DNA of 64,000 nt from the NCBI RefSeq assembly GCF_019649055.1, contig NW_026570366.1, forward strand, positions 186,001 to 250,000. Direction: 5' to 3'. The position numbers and the translations under genes are program-made. This DNA comes from Paramacrobiotus metropolitanus. Lineage: Eukaryota; Tardigrada; Eutardigrada; Parachela; Macrobiotidae. Positions 13,896 to 25,200 of the stretch are shown one piece after another; position 1 is the first letter of the stretch, and every line of letters begins with the position of its first letter. The notes below the pieces were generated by a model. That model was given only the letters and a program-made list of their open reading frames with translations, had not been told where the DNA came from and did no database searches.

Positions 13896-14024
13896 TCAGT
13901 TACTAGCAATCTCCAGGGTAAGCTGTTTGAGGTCGTCGCTTTTCATGTAGACAACATCGTGGTCGGGAAAGCGCTGATTCAGTGTTGTGTAAAGGGCATC
14001 GTTTTGCACATGTTCCGCTTTGAC
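13896..14024 (-). CDS. Candidate last exon of an unidentified minus-strand gene
   Basis: On the minus strand a good acceptor (TTTTTTGCAG, ending at 14025) opens a 42-codon frame that ends in TGA. The peptide begins VKAEHVQNDALYTTLN, ends LTLEIASN, and is more GC-rich than the AT-rich sequence on both sides. This is the pattern of a terminal coding exon. I did not find a matching upstream exon with confidence; a 43-base piece near 14538-14580 is open but in a mismatched phase. I do not recognise the family. Chance is a real alternative. Confidence 0.3.
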   Translation of the reverse strand, partial: VKAEHVQNDALYTTLNQRFPDHDVVYMKSDDLKQLTLEIASN

Positions 14025-14593
14025 CTGCAAAAAATATTAAACAATATTTACTGATAAGATTATTATCAGTCAAATTAATTATATTTGCTTATGCCAACAT
14101 TATTTCTTTATTAATTGATTACTAAATTAATTATTAATAAAACTGATCGCTAAACTAAATAAATAATAAATAATTAATACTTTATAAAGCAATGGGTGAT
14201 AGGCAATATTTTAGAATTACCGATAACCCAAATTCGAAGAAAGCACTAGAAGATAATTCGACACCGAATTGTTTCTTAACTGTGTAAATTAAAATCTTCT
14301 AAAATGAAAAAACCAGTTCGTGAAAATATCAATAACAACTGAAATATAGTGAAAATTTACGAGAAATGAAGAAAATATGAAGAGTACGCTGTATGTGAAC
14401 TAAAAATAAGATTAAAAAATTAATAAAATTCAAAAAAATTAAGTTAAATTCGAAATAGGTTTAACAGTATCGCGTCACACGAGGAAAAAATTCCATAAAT
14501 CCTATATGTAGATTTTACTATAAAGTTGCGACTGTTACCAGCGGAAACCTGGATTAAGGGCAGCGTGCAATTGCCACTTCACTGCAACGTTTC
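14025..14593. other. AT-rich spacer
   Basis: Very AT-rich sequence with many AAT and TTA runs. Apart from the possible 43-base open piece near 14538-14580 on the minus strand, nothing recognisable is present. Confidence 0.5.
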
Positions 14594-15001
14594 ATGCTAA
14601 AATCATGGCCGGCTTCAAACCGTTGCATACTGATCCTATTGTTCGGTGTCGTTTTACGTAATAATTGCACATTACAATCTGCATGCCTTCTTAAAGTGAT
14701 GGAAAAGTCGATTGAATTACAACAAAGTCGGCAAGCCTTCTTTTTCTCCGCCGGCAGGCTGAAGTGTACTGTGTGCACTGACTGTTCGGAAGGTGATAAA
14801 TATTTGCCGGTTAGCAATTGGCTAATACGCGTAAAACATGCTGACACCGGCACAATTGCTGTTCTCTCCACAGCTGCGGAACCAGAGCGAAAGACTGCAA
14901 TACAGGTGATAAAAAAAGATATTTCCGGCACAGCGCCAAGTACCTACCTCCATGTTATATACGGCGCCGATTTTAACGGGACAGAATTTGAGACTGTGTA
15001 A
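14594..15001 (+). CDS. Hypothetical small protein with signal-like N-terminus
   Basis: An uninterrupted frame of 135 codons starting at ATG 14594. Residues 10-22 (RCILILLFGVVLR) form a hydrophobic stretch that could be a signal peptide or anchor. A CTVCTDC cysteine cluster follows near residue 60, and the C-terminal half (LPVSNWLIRVKH and STYLHVIYGAD) has alternating beta-strand-like residues. The local GC content is higher than in the flanks. I do not recognise a family, and the antisense strand is also open for about 125 codons, which weakens the call. It sits alone between the LRRK1-like and M13 genes, and no polyadenylation signal was seen nearby. Confidence 0.4.
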   Translation: MLKSWPASNRCILILLFGVVLRNNCTLQSACLLKVMEKSIELQQSRQAFFFSAGRLKCTVCTDCSEGDKYLPVSNWLIRVKHADTGTIAVLSTAAEPERKTAIQVIKKDISGTAPSTYLHVIYGADFNGTEFETV

Positions 15002-15198
15002 ACTATTTATCCTAGCGTCCATTGTCAACACTCGGCATTTTCTTCCGCTGCTTATTAATATGCAGAATCGTCTTTATGCTGGGTGATCGTCAAAACACTA
15101 CGCGCGCCTGTGAGTGTGTGAGGTGGTCAGCTGAGTGCGTGTGAAGCGGTTTTCATTTGATGACCGAATTGTAGCGGTGCGATGTGATTATTGTGTAT

Positions 15199-16891
15199 AT
15201 GCGCGGGATATCCTTGTTTGTCCAGATGTCCGTCACGGTCATCTTGCTATCTGCACCTGTAGTTTTACCACCCGGTTAGATGGCCGATTTTGGGGATATT
15301 CTTAATAAATTAATTGCGATTCTCCTATCCATTTTCCAGGCGCTCAGTAAGTGGAAATATAGAAGTTAAAACAACAGAAATTTCTAATACCGGTATCATA
15401 AAAATAAATTAGCATACTTGAAAATATATGGAATAAAGAACAAATAAATAAAAATACTGCGCTTTAAAGCGATAAACAATGGTGTGTAAGCACTGTAAGG
15501 TATTTGTATCGTTTAATTGCAGAGCTATTATTTCTTTATTTTTGATGTTATTTTGCATACCTACAAATAGTGGAGAGTTGTAGTATAGTGGCCAAAATGG
15601 GACGGCTCGTTTTCCATGCAGATTTCCGATTATGGTTGCTTTGGCAAACTATAGTTGAAAATGCCTACCAGTAAACCGTTTAGTTTTTTAAAAGTGCTCA
15701 ATAATAATTCTACCCATGCAGTAATTTTTGATATGATCACTTTTCATAATTATTAAAAACAATTTCCCCTTTCTGTAGTACTACTTGTTTAACATATTGA
15801 AACGTTTCTGCTAACTGGAAGTCTACTTCCTGGCTGTTGTATGGTGCGCCGAGTTTTACAAAATTCATAATGATACCGTAGGTTGTTTCGCGTCTACAAA
15901 TGATCCATTATACTAGACAACTATCTCTTAACGTTCCCTCAAAAACTGTTGCATGATTACAGCTCCTAATATGATATTCACTGACAGCAATGCTGTGGAT
16001 AAAAGTTTTGACCAATGGGGTGAAGTCCAGACAACAACCACGTATCCCTACGTTCAGGAATACATCAACACCACCGCAAAGGCCAACGCTACCGGATTTG
16101 TCGTCACCACAATTCCGGTTACCACCGCGGTTATACCGGTAACCAGTTCCAGCTCACTTAATATCAGCCGTTTTCCGGCACCTACGTCAGCTGCCGGAAG
16201 GGAAGAATGTCAGAGTAACATCTGCCAGAAATACGGTAAGTTTATTCGACGAAATAATTGTAAATATGCCTGATAACAATGACATTAATATTTGTATGTT
16301 TGGTTTATAATCCATACCGCGTCTTGTGCGATTCGATTGTTGACCTCCTAATTAAATTAACCACAGCACGAAAAAAACGTCGCAGTGCATTTTACGAGGT
16401 ATTTATACTCCTGAAACAAAATCGCAAAAGCGCTGATTTAGTTTGTCTTTCGTGCATGCACATACATGTTTAACTTTCTTATACGATTTATTCAAGGTGA
16501 AATTACATTTATTGTTTTTAGTACGCTAATACTTGCATATACATATATGGTCTCTATGCGCGAAATCTTGCTAACCGAAAAACATAATTGCCATGAAAAA
16601 TCTGTTTAGCATTTTAACGCCCAAAACCCCCCTTTTTTACGTACAATTGCATCAGTTGTACCTTTTGTCTTTCCGGGTATTGTAACCATAAAAACGGGTT
16701 TTTATGGCCAAAGTTGAAATTGTTTTTACGATTAGTACCTTATTACGTGTTTGGATGATTACAATTTGCAATCGAAATCTGAAGAAAATAATTACATCAA
16801 AATCGAACACTTTAACGCCGGAACTTTTTTTACGATAGCATCGGTCTACAATTACTATTTCCGAATGTTTATTCATAGAAATGCTTATTCT

Positions 16892-16923
<32 letters not shown>

Positions 16924-19900
16924 TATATATATATAAAATAAAATATATATATAAAACCGCAAAATCATAAAAATCTGGTTGAAAGCGTTTTAAGCAGGTA
17001 CTTACGACGACAATGGCGCATGTAGACTGTAGGCAAACATTTCAGCCAGGATTGTTAATCAGTGTGTTGATTTTTGCTCTAGCAAAGTGCTTGTCGATGT
17101 TGTAATACATGTTGTGCAAAGCATCCACAGCGGTGCACGTGCTATTTTATTTGTTTACTCGGATTTATTTTCGGTGATCAATCGGACAATAATATCAATT
17201 ACACGTACAATCGGTTAGGAATACAGAATGCGCCGTCTTATTGTTGATCTTTTCCCGCGACTACAGACAGAATGTGTTCATCTTGCCTTTTTTATTTTTC
17301 AGCTGAGCTGGCAGCGAACAGTCTCAATAAAAGTGTCGATCCATGCGATGATTTCTATCAGTTTGCCTGTGGAAGTTTCGTGCCGTCGGCCATGGGGATC
17401 GATGCCGACGGGAGAAATGTTCTCACCATTATTAAAAATAATCTCAGAGACAGATTACGCGGTAAATTTACCGATTTAATATTGTCGAAAATTAATACAT
17501 AAAGCCATATACACTAGTTAATTATAACATTTTTTTATAATCATAAGCTTTTACAGCTGCAGTTTTGCTGCGATTGCGGATTTAAATTGCTGCATTCTCA
17601 ATTTTGCTAATTATTTTCAACTGGCACAAGTTTCTCTTTATATTATATAGAGTAGATATTATGATATGTATAGTATGTTACGTTACAGATATTCTGGAAG
17701 GCAGAGAGAGCACACAGTCCACGGCAAAAATAAAAACCAGAAACGTCTACGATGCCTGTGTAAATTTAGGTAAGACGAAGCACATAAGACGTGACTTCAT
17801 ACCGATTTCGCATCGTGCCCTTGCTCTACATTGTAACTCCGCCACTCCGGCAGGAAAAGACTGGCAACTATCAAGGGTAGAATATTTTTTTTGCTAACCT
17901 CAACTTAAGATTAAAGGAATTAGGGTGGAGTAATTAGTTTTTACGATTGCTTAATTACGTTTATCAGTTATGTAAGTGCGTATTAGTAAAAATATATTAG
18001 AAATAGCGGCAGAGTCGTTTATGTAGTTTGTAATGAACAAAATTTAATTTGATGCAGACGAGACGTCCGCTGCTGCGGTCAACACAATTCAATCCCTTCT
18101 GACCAACATCACGGGCGGTTGGCCACTGGTCACTCCCAACTGGAATGCCTCGCATTTTGATCTCTACGGCGCCATGATCGCCGCTAAAACCTACGGTTAC
18201 GACGTATTATTTCAGTGGAATATCATCGAAAATCCCTCCGACCCGGCAACCAATATCATCAATGTTGGACAGGCGGTACTGGGTCTAGAATCCCCGGATG
18301 CCTACAATCTGGACGACACCGGCGTCATACGCGCCGCATACCGGGAATTAATAAGTGACAGCGCGAAAATATTGTCGGGGGATGACTCCACGGATCGTTC
18401 ACTACAGATTCGTGATATAATAGATTTTGAAAAACGCTTAGCCAATGTGACCTTTACCGGAAATAATACTAAAGGAATAGTCATGTCGTTGGCTCGATTA
18501 ACCCAAAATTATATCACCGCATCGAATTTAAAGCGAAATTTATTACGGATTTTTCGGAGTGTTTTTTACGAGCTGAACGTAGAAAATTCTATCGGAACCG
18601 ATACACGCGTTAATGTGGAGAATCCGCAATTTATTCGCGGTTTGAGTAATTTACTGGCTTCGGAGGAACGACTGGAAGAGGATGGGAAACGAATTCTGGC
18701 CAATTATATTGGCTGGCTGATTGTTTCCACACAGCTGCGGAATTTGTCGCCGGATTTTCGCGACAGTCTTCGCCGGTTTGCAGATGCTACAAAGATGAGC
18801 GCGGCCAGTCTGGAGATTCCCCTGTGGCAGAATTGCGTGGATTATGTCAACGTCGCGCTGCCGGATGTGGTCACCGGGATGTATGCGAAAGCGTACTTGG
18901 ATTCGACTTACAAACCAAAGGTAGGTAACACCGTTACAGATAACTAAGCACCGTATAATATTTCCTACGCACCGTCACACACTGTTAATAAACATTAGTA
19001 TTAAACTAGTTCGGCAGCTGCTATCATTAAACGTGATAAATTTTTTAAAAAACGTTAAATTCATTTTACTTTTCATTGAAAAATATTTGCACGCCACTGA
19101 TCGTATTCGTCACCGCTCTAACTGAATTTGAATATTTTTTATGTGCTAACTTACTGCGGGCGGCAAATTATAAGCCATTACTCTGCAATCATAATTAGAA
19201 TCACTGTTTAATTGAGTCCGACGTTGTGACCGATTTGTCTATACTTCTGGTACTAGTTGCTTGTTTAGAATTTCGCACTGATGTTTTTTGTGATGGTAGA
19301 ATACAGTTTTGCAATAAGCCGCAGAAATTAACCAACATTACAGAAACCTGACTACTCGTAAATTATAGAAGCACTCTCTTGTAATGCGTATCCAACCACA
19401 TTCGCTAAATATACAAAAACGAGTTCTGCAGCTTCTAGTAATTGCTTATAAACAAACGCATCGATGTTTTGTTTAATTGCCGGTACATAAAATATGTATT
19501 CGCAATACGAAGAACTGCTTATATCAGCAATATCATGCTACGTACATGCAGAAAACACAACACCATGACCACATGTGTGTTTTTCAGCTAGAAAACATTT
19601 TCGAGACGATCAACAATATTGCCAGCGTTTATGTCAACGCCAGCACATGGATGGATGTTCCGGCAAAAATCATGGCCAACACCAAGTTGAATACTGTCAG
19701 ACAGTACTTGGGAGTTTCGGATTACAACCTCAACGATACCGCACTGGACCACAGTCTGGATGGCGTACGTTTAAATTTTATGCGATTTTTCGTAACGTAT
19801 AAGTTCATGTGATAACGATTTGCATAAACCACTACTTGTAAACATGCATAACTGCTAATTTCAGCTGAGCATTTAATATACTTCTACAACAGGTTCGGCA

Positions 19901-21483
19901 GCAATACATATGTCGTAGAAAGAAGTGAAGCATCTTGGTTTTACTAAATAATCAGCAACCTTCTCGCAATTTGCAGGTCAATATAACACAAGTGCATTTC
20001 CAGAATGTGCTTACTCTATCACGTTTCGCCTTAATTCAGCAGCTGCAGAAATTATCAGCAAACAACACGCCCGATGATATTTCCGCTCCGGTTAGCGCCG
20101 ACGTGCGCTATTATTTCACGAAAAATATTGTCGGTAAGAAAAACGAGAAACATACACGATAATTGTTTTTCCGAACCAAAACGCCTAATTAATTTTCATA
20201 CCAACATGTGCAGTATTTATTGTAAAAACACACAGGATGGATATATAATATATATTAATTTATCAAGAAAAACAGCAAATTTATTAGATTTGTGTGGAGT
20301 ACATTTGTGTATTTATAAAAATAGTTAATTTCTTTGCTCAAACAGGTTACGATTCTCTGTTAAAACACATATGAAGTACATAACTATGAATTATGAAAGA
20401 ATTATAGACATAATTTTGCTGTCTTACTGGCAAATAAAAAATTTGACTGCGGTTGATTTCTATAGGAATATCCGCCGGTGTGCTACAGTTTCCCATCTTC
20501 GCCGCCGATGCAGCAGATTTTTCAAATTTCGCTGGCATCGGTTTTCTGTACGGGCACATTCTGACCGAAGTGTTTAATGCGCACGGTAAGACGGGAAATT
20601 CTTGGCTCTCTCATTTTTGATAATGCCTTTATCTCCGCACCTTCGAAAAAGTGCCGATGACGCTGAAAATGCCGATCAACAGGTTCCCGCTACAATGCCA
20701 CGGGACAGTTGGCCAGCTGGTGGTCGACAGATGTGTACCACGCCTACCGCAATCTGGCCAATCAGCTGTGGACGCAGTACTGGTCACTGTCGCCGCCCGA
20801 CCGACCACTGTCCGCTGTTGTCGATCGGAATGCGCTTTTTGCGGATAATGTCGGTTTCCAGTTGGCATTAACTGTACGTAACTATCGTAATTATGTTTTA
20901 ATTATTAAACAAAATAAAAATCAGGAAAAATTAAATAGCTTTTAAATTTTTAACTATCCAATACAAATGAAAACAATACTAAACAAACAAAAATCGAAAA
21001 ATTTTAAGCAACCGTTTCAGTAACTTAAGTGGTAATAAAAAATTGTTTTTTTCGGCATTCTGTCTGTTCTGGGTAACGATAATCGAATAACTTTAATTAC
21101 TGTTACAGGCTTACAAAGAATTTGGCGCGAAAGACGAGCATTGGTTACCGTCACTGCAACAACTGACACCGGAAATGCAGTTTATTCTTTCATTTGCGCA
21201 GGTCGGTACTATGACAAAATATTAAGATAAAGTGCACGATACGTACTCTACTTGTATAGCATTGTATACGGGTGCAGGAAAGTAACACGATGAAGTTTTT
21301 CAGAGTTTGTGCGAGTCGCCTGGCTCGTCCGCCGTGCGGACTGCCGATACCTTCATGGACCGGTCGTATTCGAATCGTCTCCGTGTCAACGTTCCCTTGA
21401 TGAATTCTCCCGAATTCAGCCGAGCCTTTTCCTGTCCCGAAGGTGCCAAAATGAACCCAAGCAACAGGGTGTCAGTGATGTGA
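15199..21483 (+). CDS. Secreted M13 (neprilysin-like) protein, probably inactive
   Basis: M13 endopeptidase-family ectodomain; relatives cleave peptides outside the cell. Exons: 15199-15274, 15963-16235, 17303-17461, 17689-17769, 18058-18920, 19588-19764, 19977-20133, 20466-20585, 20683-20873, 21109-21201, 21304-21483, giving 789 residues in consistent phase (neprilysin has about 750). Exon 1 encodes a cleavable-looking signal peptide (MRGISLFVQMSVTVILLSAP), so it is probably secreted rather than membrane-anchored. The N-terminal M13 signature is clear (NICQKYA, then DPCDDFYQFACGSF), as are STWMDVPAK, AGVLQFPIF and PEFSRAFSC. The active site is not intact: HExxH reads HILTE (626-630), the ExxxD ligand motif reads ALFAD (686-690), the transition-state His is Tyr752, and the Asn-Ala substrate motif reads VRYY. 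Arg757 and Asp690 are kept. The frame is open throughout, so this is a pseudoenzyme, not a pseudogene. Confidence 0.88.
16891..16955. repeat. (TA)n microsatellite in M13 intron 2
   Basis: An almost pure TA run of about 65 bases, interrupted by short AAA steps. Its length is prone to assembly and polymerase slippage error. Confidence 0.9.
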
Positions 21484-22201
21484 TATGGACATAATGGAGC
21501 TTTTTTGGCGGATCAGTATGCTTTCTTTCGACGACCAGGATTGTGACCTTTTTTTTACAGTGCGGTGCATTGTAGTAATACATAATTGTACACTGTTCGA
21601 ATTTCTTGCTAATTTGACTGTTGTTTTGCTGCTGTTTCCCCAAATGCGAATTTTCCCAACAAATGCGGAAAATGCAAGGTTGCAATAACTTAGGTTTTTT
21701 AATAAGTAGTAGACAGATTGTAATGTGATCTTCAATGGATGCCTTGTGACCACACATTTTGTGTATACTGTCCTAGATCTTCCTTCTAGTCGCACAGATT
21801 TTCATTTCAAATTTCTCCACAGCGGCTTCCGTTTTCTATGTTAAACCGTGGGTATTTCTTGGCTGATGTATAGGAAAATTAAATTCTGATTTTATGCTTC
21901 CAGAACGGCAACAAAAATGCGGAATTAAATATCGGTATTTTTGCTTCTTATTGAACTGATGACTCAATCTGCTCTACAAATTTTACAGCAAAACTGAGAT
22001 AAACCGTCAAATAAATAGGAAGGGCTAAAACATCAAAAACAGTAACGCATCGCCGCATTGAAAAAATAAGATACAGTATGCTTCGAATGATCAATCTAAT
22101 AAAAACAAGGAAGTAAATGGCAGAACTATGGTCAACAAGACTATTTTTCAATATTTAAGGCTCAAAAAATAAATCCTTACATCCCATTAATGAAAAATAT
22201 C
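21484..22201. other. Convergent intergenic spacer, M13 to XAB2
   Basis: The 3' ends of two genes on opposite strands meet here. The sequence is AT-rich and should hold both 3' UTRs; I could not assign a canonical polyadenylation signal to either gene with confidence, and I see no coding segment. Confidence 0.45.
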
Positions 22202-25200
22202 TCACTCCTCATCATCCGGCGCTTTCCGCTTAGAAGCCAGCGTTCCAAATACTTCGCTGGGAATATTCTGCTGTTCAATTACAACACCTGAAAGATACCC
22301 TACTTTACAACAGACTCGCACACGTCACAAATTAGTTAAAATTTCTTACGCTGCGCTGGCTGTTCACCGTCTTCCTCGTCGTCATCATCCAAGTCTAGTT
22401 GGATTTCTTCGGGATTGGCCGCCGGCATCAGTTGACCGGCTGTTCCGGGTACGGTTTCATCGCTGCGTACGAAGGAAACGGCTTTCTGTGGAGATTTCTG
22501 GATTATTGAAGGTGCTGTTGTCGCTGAGACCGGCACTGCAGCGCCGTTTTCTGCGGCCTGAACTTCTAACCGCTTCATGTCATCCGCTGGTTGATTTTCT
22601 AACACACAAACACAAAAACTTAATGTTTAATACTTGCTAAAAATCAGGATGGAAAAGGACGCTTACGATCAAACACTACCGATTTGAAATCGAATTCGGG
22701 GAAAGCTATCGGATTTGCGTGTTCGCACACCAAATACACCACACTAAGATTAACGCTTCACACATAGTACATACACTTCCACAAGTCCAAAATTAAAACC
22801 CAGCTTATTTAACCTTGCCCACACAAAAAACTGCTATCAAAAGCTAGATAATCAAAATAATTAATCAAAGAGCATTTATTATTTTTGCTGTACCTTGCAC
22901 GCCTTTTCCGAGCGCAGCCATCATTTGTGCGGCCATAAAGTTCACTTGGGTGTTGTAGGTTGCCTGCACCGACCGCTTGATTCTCAGCATTTCGCGCACA
23001 GTGTCTTCATTACCGTGACGGACTTCGAAATCTTTCCATACTTCCCAAAAATGCGCTGCCACCTGGAAATCGAAATTTTACATGCGCCTTCGTGAATTCA
23101 ACTTTTGTCACACAGAAACTAATTCTCGTCTACACTAGATAAACATATACAGATTTTACCGTAGCCAAGCTGAATAAAACGAGCGGGTTTCCCTGATCAA
23201 CCGCTGTAAGGTTAGATTTCATAACATCACAAATTCAACAAATAACACAAGGAAAATCTTGAATATTATACACTCAACCTCATAAAAGGTAATGACCGAT
23301 GAAAAGTTTTATGTGCAGCCATTCATTTAGTATGTTTTTATTTCCAATGGGACTTAAAACATAACAAAAAGTTATTATAGCATAATTTACAAGGTTTACC
23401 ACCCTGACAGAAACTGAAAGTTTACTGTCAAAATTTATTCGTTTGTGGAACCATTGCACTACGATTACGGCAGTTATATTCTAATAAGCAATCATGCAAT
23501 CCTTTCTTAAGGCTATTGAAAAAATAATAAACTCTATTTTTCTTACAAAACATATCAGTGCAGATGATGCAAATTAAGTTCAGAAATATTTCTACAGTAA
23601 CCTATCTACTTACGCGTGGATCACAGATCTGTGCACAATGTGCATAAATTGCTCGCGCCCGGTCAATCTCCCCTAACTTCCGCTCCAAATCCGCGAAGCG
23701 GATACACATCTCTCGCGCCTGATCATCCGGGAGACTCTCAATGGCCTTCTCGTAGATTTCCCGTGTCGACGTAATCCCGTACAGCTCAGCGGCCTTTTTG
23801 ATGTAGATGTTGAACATTTCATACTGCTCCTCTTTCAGCACCGCCGTACAACCGCGCTCATACACCTTCATGGCATGCCGTGCCAATCCATGTTCCTCCT
23901 CCAATTTCGCGTACATCAGATAGAAATGCTTGGCGAATTTCGGCGGGCAGTCGTGCAGGCACTGTTCAAAGAGATCGCGGGTCCGCTCCAATTTCTTGCC
24001 GGCATAGCGCTGCACGAATTTACTGAGGTACGTATTCCAAATGTCGTATACGTTGGGCCAACGAAATAATCCGACACCTTTTTCGTAGGCCTACAAAAAC
24101 ACCACAATTTCACAATGCTCCCAGTTTGCCAAGACCGGTTAAAAATTTCTATCCAGTTAATTTGGATATTTGCCGCCACCTTGAAAGCTTCCTCAAAATG
24201 GTTGGTTTCCTCCAGAAACACGCCGTAATTCATGATAATCTGGGGCGTAGCAATGCGCAGATCAATTATCCGATCGTAGACAGCTTTGGTCGTCTAGAAA
24301 AGAAGCAATTATTAGAAAAATTATTTTCCATTGCAAAGGTGTTATTATGTAACATGCTTCCATGAGCACATAAAAACAATGCTTCCGTGCTAACATAAAC
24401 AAACATACTAAACAAACACAAATCACAAAAAGTAGTCAGTAAATAATCATAACGTGTATAATCTCACACATTACAAAACAATTATAAGACCAAGCCCTGA
24501 TTAACGTAAAAATAATATCACAAAACAAATTACATATCGAACATAACACGGGGGCAACTAAAATGACCGAACTGTAACAGTGCGCGCTGTAGCCGTTAAA
24601 CTACGATGACAAGTACTACACTCTTACACCTGCACTGGGCGCTCATTAATGGCATTAATGAAATGACAGAAGTAAAATGCGACCGTGCGCAATAATGCGT
24701 ACCTCATAAGTCCCAAAACTTTCCTCCAAATCGGCATAAAAAGACCATATTTTCAGGGATCGATAGATGCGATTCTGTACAGTTTCACTCTCGTCATAGA
24801 AACCGGCTTTCCGGGCTGGAGGAGTGGTGGCCCGCTGCAGCAATTTGATAGCACGCTTTGGTTGACTGCAAAGTAGAACAGAATGCCAATTTTCCTGTTT
24901 CACCGAATCGACAACAACACCATAAAAAGAGACAGACAACATTATCCTACTCGTGTTTCAGTTCCATTTCCGCGTATGCACACCAAACATCGCCCAGTTC
25001 CTCCACCTTGTCATAATTCACCTCCAGCGCTTTTTCGAAAATAATCCGAGCCTAAACAAACCGAACAGTTAGGCAGCTTTCTCTTTAACTTTTTTGTGAT
25101 TTAGTTTTGATTATTTACCGGATGGAAATCTCACCGATCGATCAATAAAAATTAAACTATAACGCAGGTAAAAGAAAACTTAACGCGTCACGCTTACGTC

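Noticed and set aside
22660-22760. Possible extra XAB2 exon on the minus strand ending at a GTAAGC donor
   Set aside because: Flanking exons 23062-22894 and 22598-22350 already join in phase and reproduce the family alignment. The extra piece has no XAB2 similarity and its entry phase is not supported.
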